Below are positions 60,445 to 64,000 of a stretch of 64,000 nt of DNA, piece after piece. Position 1 is the stretch's first letter; each line of letters starts with the position of its first letter. This DNA comes from Botryotinia globosa. Lineage: Eukaryota > Ascomycota > Leotiomycetes > Helotiales > Sclerotiniaceae. The notes beneath the pieces were generated by a model. It was given only the letters and a program-made list of their open reading frames with translations. It did not search any database and was not told the DNA's origin. Position numbers and translations under genes: made by a program. Where the stretch lies: NCBI GenBank assembly GCA_014898425.1, contig RCSZ01000025.1, forward strand, positions 62,001-126,000, read 5' to 3'.

Positions 60445-63400
60445 AATGAAAGAGGATATTGTTGGGGGCGTTAGATATTGGTAAGATTCTGTAAGATCAA
60501 TCTTTCGACTTCATGACTAGCATATAAGATCCAGACATCAACACGATTCACCCCAGCATTCCCCCTTACACGTATCGCCACCGTGGTCAAGGTGGCCAAG
60601 CTCATAGTATACATCACCACCTGTCATAGATCCTCATCCTTCCGCCGACTTCAAGGTCAAAACCGAGAATGTCATCCTCTGGTCCCGAGATCGACATATT
60701 ACGCATATTCACATTCTTTGGGATGGAGAATTACAATTCGAAGAAGTATGCAATCTCGAGACAATAAGACATTATTTATTTTTTCCTTATTAACATTAGT
60801 TTGCAATTAATACGTTGCGAAATTTGTATGGAGATAGATAATAGTAAAGTCATTACCTCTAACGGAGAAGCACGAAGTACATCCTTACGTCGCCACCTAC
60901 CCCCACCCGCCTTCAGAACTCGCGCACCCAGGGAGAGGAAGACTATCGATAAAATAAAAGAGGATAGTGATGAAAAGAAAAAAAAAGCAATGTAGGGACT
61001 GATCGATAAGGGAATTGGGGTATAGAATTCGTGAATGTTGGGCCAGAATTGCCCCTTTATACTTCCTCACTTGATTCCTCTTCCAACGAATCCTCAACTG
61101 GTTCCAGGAATTCCAGAGAAGCACGAAGTGCCTTCTTCCATCGCCGCCCACTCAGGGTGAAGGTCTAAAGCGGCATTTCGAGAAGTATAATTTGAAGCAC
61201 CGCTGAGGGGAGAGGGGGAGGATTTGGGTTTGGTTAGGGGATAGAGTGTTGATCTTATTGGAAATTCGAGTTGGTAGTACAGACGAAGGTGAGGGGAGGA
61301 ATTAATTTTAAAAAAAAGTCAAAACGTTAATTCAATCATATTTGATATCTGTAAAAATATACAAGTATGTGTTGAGCTCTCTGTGCTCTTTTTCTTACCC
61401 TCGATAGCAAGCTCCAGCGAGTTCCTCCTTTCTCAGGACTTGTGAGAGAAAAGGAGGCAAAGATGCATCTCCAGATTTAAGCGAAGATAATACTGTTTGA
61501 AACACTATCTCTCGCTAGCTGCTTCTCCTTAGTCATTTTCTCCCTAGCTATTTTCTCCCTAGCCATTTTCTCCCTAGCCACTAATTATCACAATCAGTAT
61601 TACGTTAATAGTAAGTATTATGTGTTCACAAAAGATCCAGTCGATTGATTCATATAATATCTATACATTTTGGATGCAGAATTACAAGAGCTATAAGAAA
61701 TATACTTGTGAGCAGGTGGCTACTTGCATGTACATATTCATTTGTATTACAACAATTACAAATTCTACATATAAGATTGATGGAAAGAAAATAGAATTAA
61801 TTCATTTCAATATTTTCACGCTGCAGGTGTATTGTTTAGGACCTTTCAAACTTCCCTTATAATTCGCAACAAATTTCTTAAAGATCTCGCTAATTTCTAA
61901 ACTCTTCCCAAATCAACTGCACTAGCACTTTCCCCCAAACTCTATGAGAATCAAAAGTAAAGTCTCCAGAGCGTCATCAACTTCCTTCATCACTTTACTT
62001 GATATTTGATTCTTCTCCTTCTTCTTGTCGATCATGTACTGAAAACACTGCCTCGGATTCGTCGTCAATCACCACCGTTGCCAATTTCTTCTTCTAATTC
62101 CCGTTGAATTTAATTTCAATTTGTATTTTTTGCTCTGATGCTTTTCATTGCCATATGTTTAGTTACTTTCAATACACAGATTTTTATAAGGGGAAGATTT
62201 ACACATAGATCTTGATTTGGCGGGTTGCGATAATTGTGATTCATCGAGAGCAAATCAATCGATGATACTTTAAGTCCCACTTGGGATGCCCCTCCCTTGC
62301 CACCAATAATTATCTCCTCAATTCCCTGTCCATCCATCTTTTCCTCTCTCCTATTTCCTTTCTCCTCTCCCTTGTTTTCTCTCTCCTCATTCTGGTCACG
62401 ACAATCTCCATAATTTCATCTCCTTTCCCTGTGATTACCCCCCCCTCATATCCCTTCAACAAAGCTAATCCCCCCAATAAATCTATCTTATCTACATAAC
62501 GCAATTATTTGCTTTTCCAAACGGCCGTATTGCGCTCTTGTTGAACGGTTTCGCGTGATAAACTTTGCGGTTATGTGCTTCCCTCCGGATGTCAACCGGA
62601 AATCAGAAGAGCTGGCCAGAGTTGAGATGAGATAGCCTGTTATGGCGGCTTGATTGGGTTTGAATCTAAAATCAAAGGCGAAGGCGACTTGATGCTAGTG
62701 TTGAAGATGGAATCCGACGGGAGGACAGAGCCTGTATTATGATTCTAAGCAGCTAGATAGGGAGGGGAATAGTAATCATTCTCTCGTGTACGTATATCGT
62801 ATGGCGTATAAGACGGACATTGTTGTTCGAAATGATATTAGATAATAATGATTAGATTTTCTATCTGATCAATATCTTCATCTATCCAGAATAATCACTT
62901 GCCATCATATATCTATCTCTCACACATATATCTTTCGTACGTATCTCTCATATACATCCTTCAGACACAGACAAAGTCTTGATCGAAGTCGACTCTGTCA
63001 AATCAAACACAGAAGTTTCACATATATGTACATACAAACCAATCTTTCTGGAAACCATTATTACTATCATTATATCCATTGTCGTCGCCCTTTCGATTGC
63101 AGATCGAAGTATATTCTTGGTACCCTATGTCTCTTTCGATCCTCCAGACAAATTTCCGCCTAAAATCTGGGCTAAGACATCATCTCAATCAACACTATCT
63201 GCTTCAAAACTAGGTCCACTTCCATCAAACGTAGCTATCGACAGTCCCTTCGCTTAAGATAGAAACTCTACGCCATCCAATATTTACACCAGTCACAACA
63301 AATAAGCAACTATCCAGCGTTTCGCTGGCTATAGAAGCTCTCTACAAAGTGCAACTTCGTTTTGTCGAGCTACTGTTTCGACTACTGTAGTTTCAAAGTT

Positions 63401-64000
63401 CCTAGTATTGTTTCCTAGTTGTAATCCAGAGGCCTTGATCCTGTTGAAATTATGACCTCGTCATTTTCATATTCTGCCAAAACACGTATATTGAGAAATG
63501 GGGGAGTATATTCGATGATTTGAGATATGTTTTCCCTTGATCTAATGCTTTAGATTTGTGATAAGGGGGGGGGGGATCCAATTACCGATTGTGCTAGCTC
63601 AAGGCGCTCCGACGAGGGGCATTATTGCGGGGGCTGATTATAAATGGAAAGTTTTTAAGTGTAGCGAGATGTGTCGGGATACTAGGGAAATTGGGGTGTA
63701 AAGTGGTACTTGAAAGAATTGTTGCTTTTATTTTTCCTCGGTAAGAGATGCTCAATTTCAATATAAGAGCTAGTCAATCTTTATCGATTATTGTTGTCGC
63801 TCCTGATAATGATTCTATTGGAAAGCTGGTCCCTTTATATTTATTGACACTATACGAAAAAGAATCTGAACGGCAGGACAAGAGTGAAAAGTGGTACTCG
63901 AAAAGATCTTTTTTGCCTTCTTTCCTACAAACAGTAAGAAATGTTTCAATCCAATCTAGGAACCAGTCATTCTATGTCAGGTATGATTGTTATTTCTGAA
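60445..64000. other. No confident gene
   Basis: Short frames only. At 60855-60910 and 61100-61150 two similar stretches (GAAGCACGAAGTACATCCTT; GAAGCACGAAGTGCCTTCTT) suggest a local duplication. At 61527-61580 CTCCCTAGCYATTTT repeats three times. The overlapping frames at 62281-62504 follow a CT-rich tract. The plus frame 62979-63254 holds one hydrophobic stretch (TIITIIISIVVALSIA) that might be a membrane helix, but the ORF has no other support. A run of nine to ten G lies at 63565-63574. Confidence 0.45.

Overview
The window looks like a chromosome segment from a filamentous ascomycete (Pezizomycotina). A leotiomycete is my best guess, but I cannot fix the genus. The evidence is short spliceosomal introns with GTRNGT donors, CTAAC-type branch points and YAG acceptors, long intergenic spaces, and sharply bounded blocks of extremely AT-rich, gene-free DNA full of decayed repeats, as left by repeat-induced point mutation (RIP). 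I recognise no tRNA, rRNA, CRISPR array or bacterial-type operon.

Layout: (1) 2.1-7.2 kb: a divergent gene pair, a J-domain/transmembrane protein (minus, 5 exons) and a two-segment membrane/coiled-coil protein (plus, 2 exons), then a tiny two-exon gene at 7.5-7.7 kb. (2) 9.6-10.3 kb: the 3' end of a decayed gene cut by a 465-bp TA-flanked MITE. (3) 10.3-22.3 kb: an AT-rich block with nested decayed repeats. (4) 22.3-28.3 kb: gene-poor, only weak ORFs, ending in a 9-bp microsatellite. (5) 28.4-34.2 kb: a second, inverted and diverged copy of the divergent pair. (6) 34.9-35.9 kb: a pseudogene. (7) 36.7-39.3 kb: a Pro/Gln/Asn-rich repeat protein, the intact paralogue of the relic at 9.6 kb. (8) 39.5-43.2 kb: several minisatellites. 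(9) 43.5-45.4 kb: a two-exon coiled-coil/acidic protein. (10) 46.4-47.6 kb: a TA-flanked element with 48-bp perfect terminal inverted repeats (TIRs). (11) 47.9-53.1 kb: decayed coding DNA. (12) 53.1-60.4 kb: remains of a third copy of the divergent pair, with the membrane-gene fragment (minus) and the J-gene fragments (plus) on either side of a 5-kb transposon-filled AT block. (13) 60.4-64 kb: no confident gene.

Main result: the J-protein gene and the membrane/coiled-coil gene occur as a head-to-head unit twice intact and once as a broken relic. Intron phases match between copies, although the proteins are strongly diverged. This suggests two lineage-specific membrane proteins that work together, perhaps a J-protein that recruits Hsp70 to a coiled-coil membrane partner. 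I know of no described system that matches. The partnership is inferred from gene order and paralogy, not from known function.
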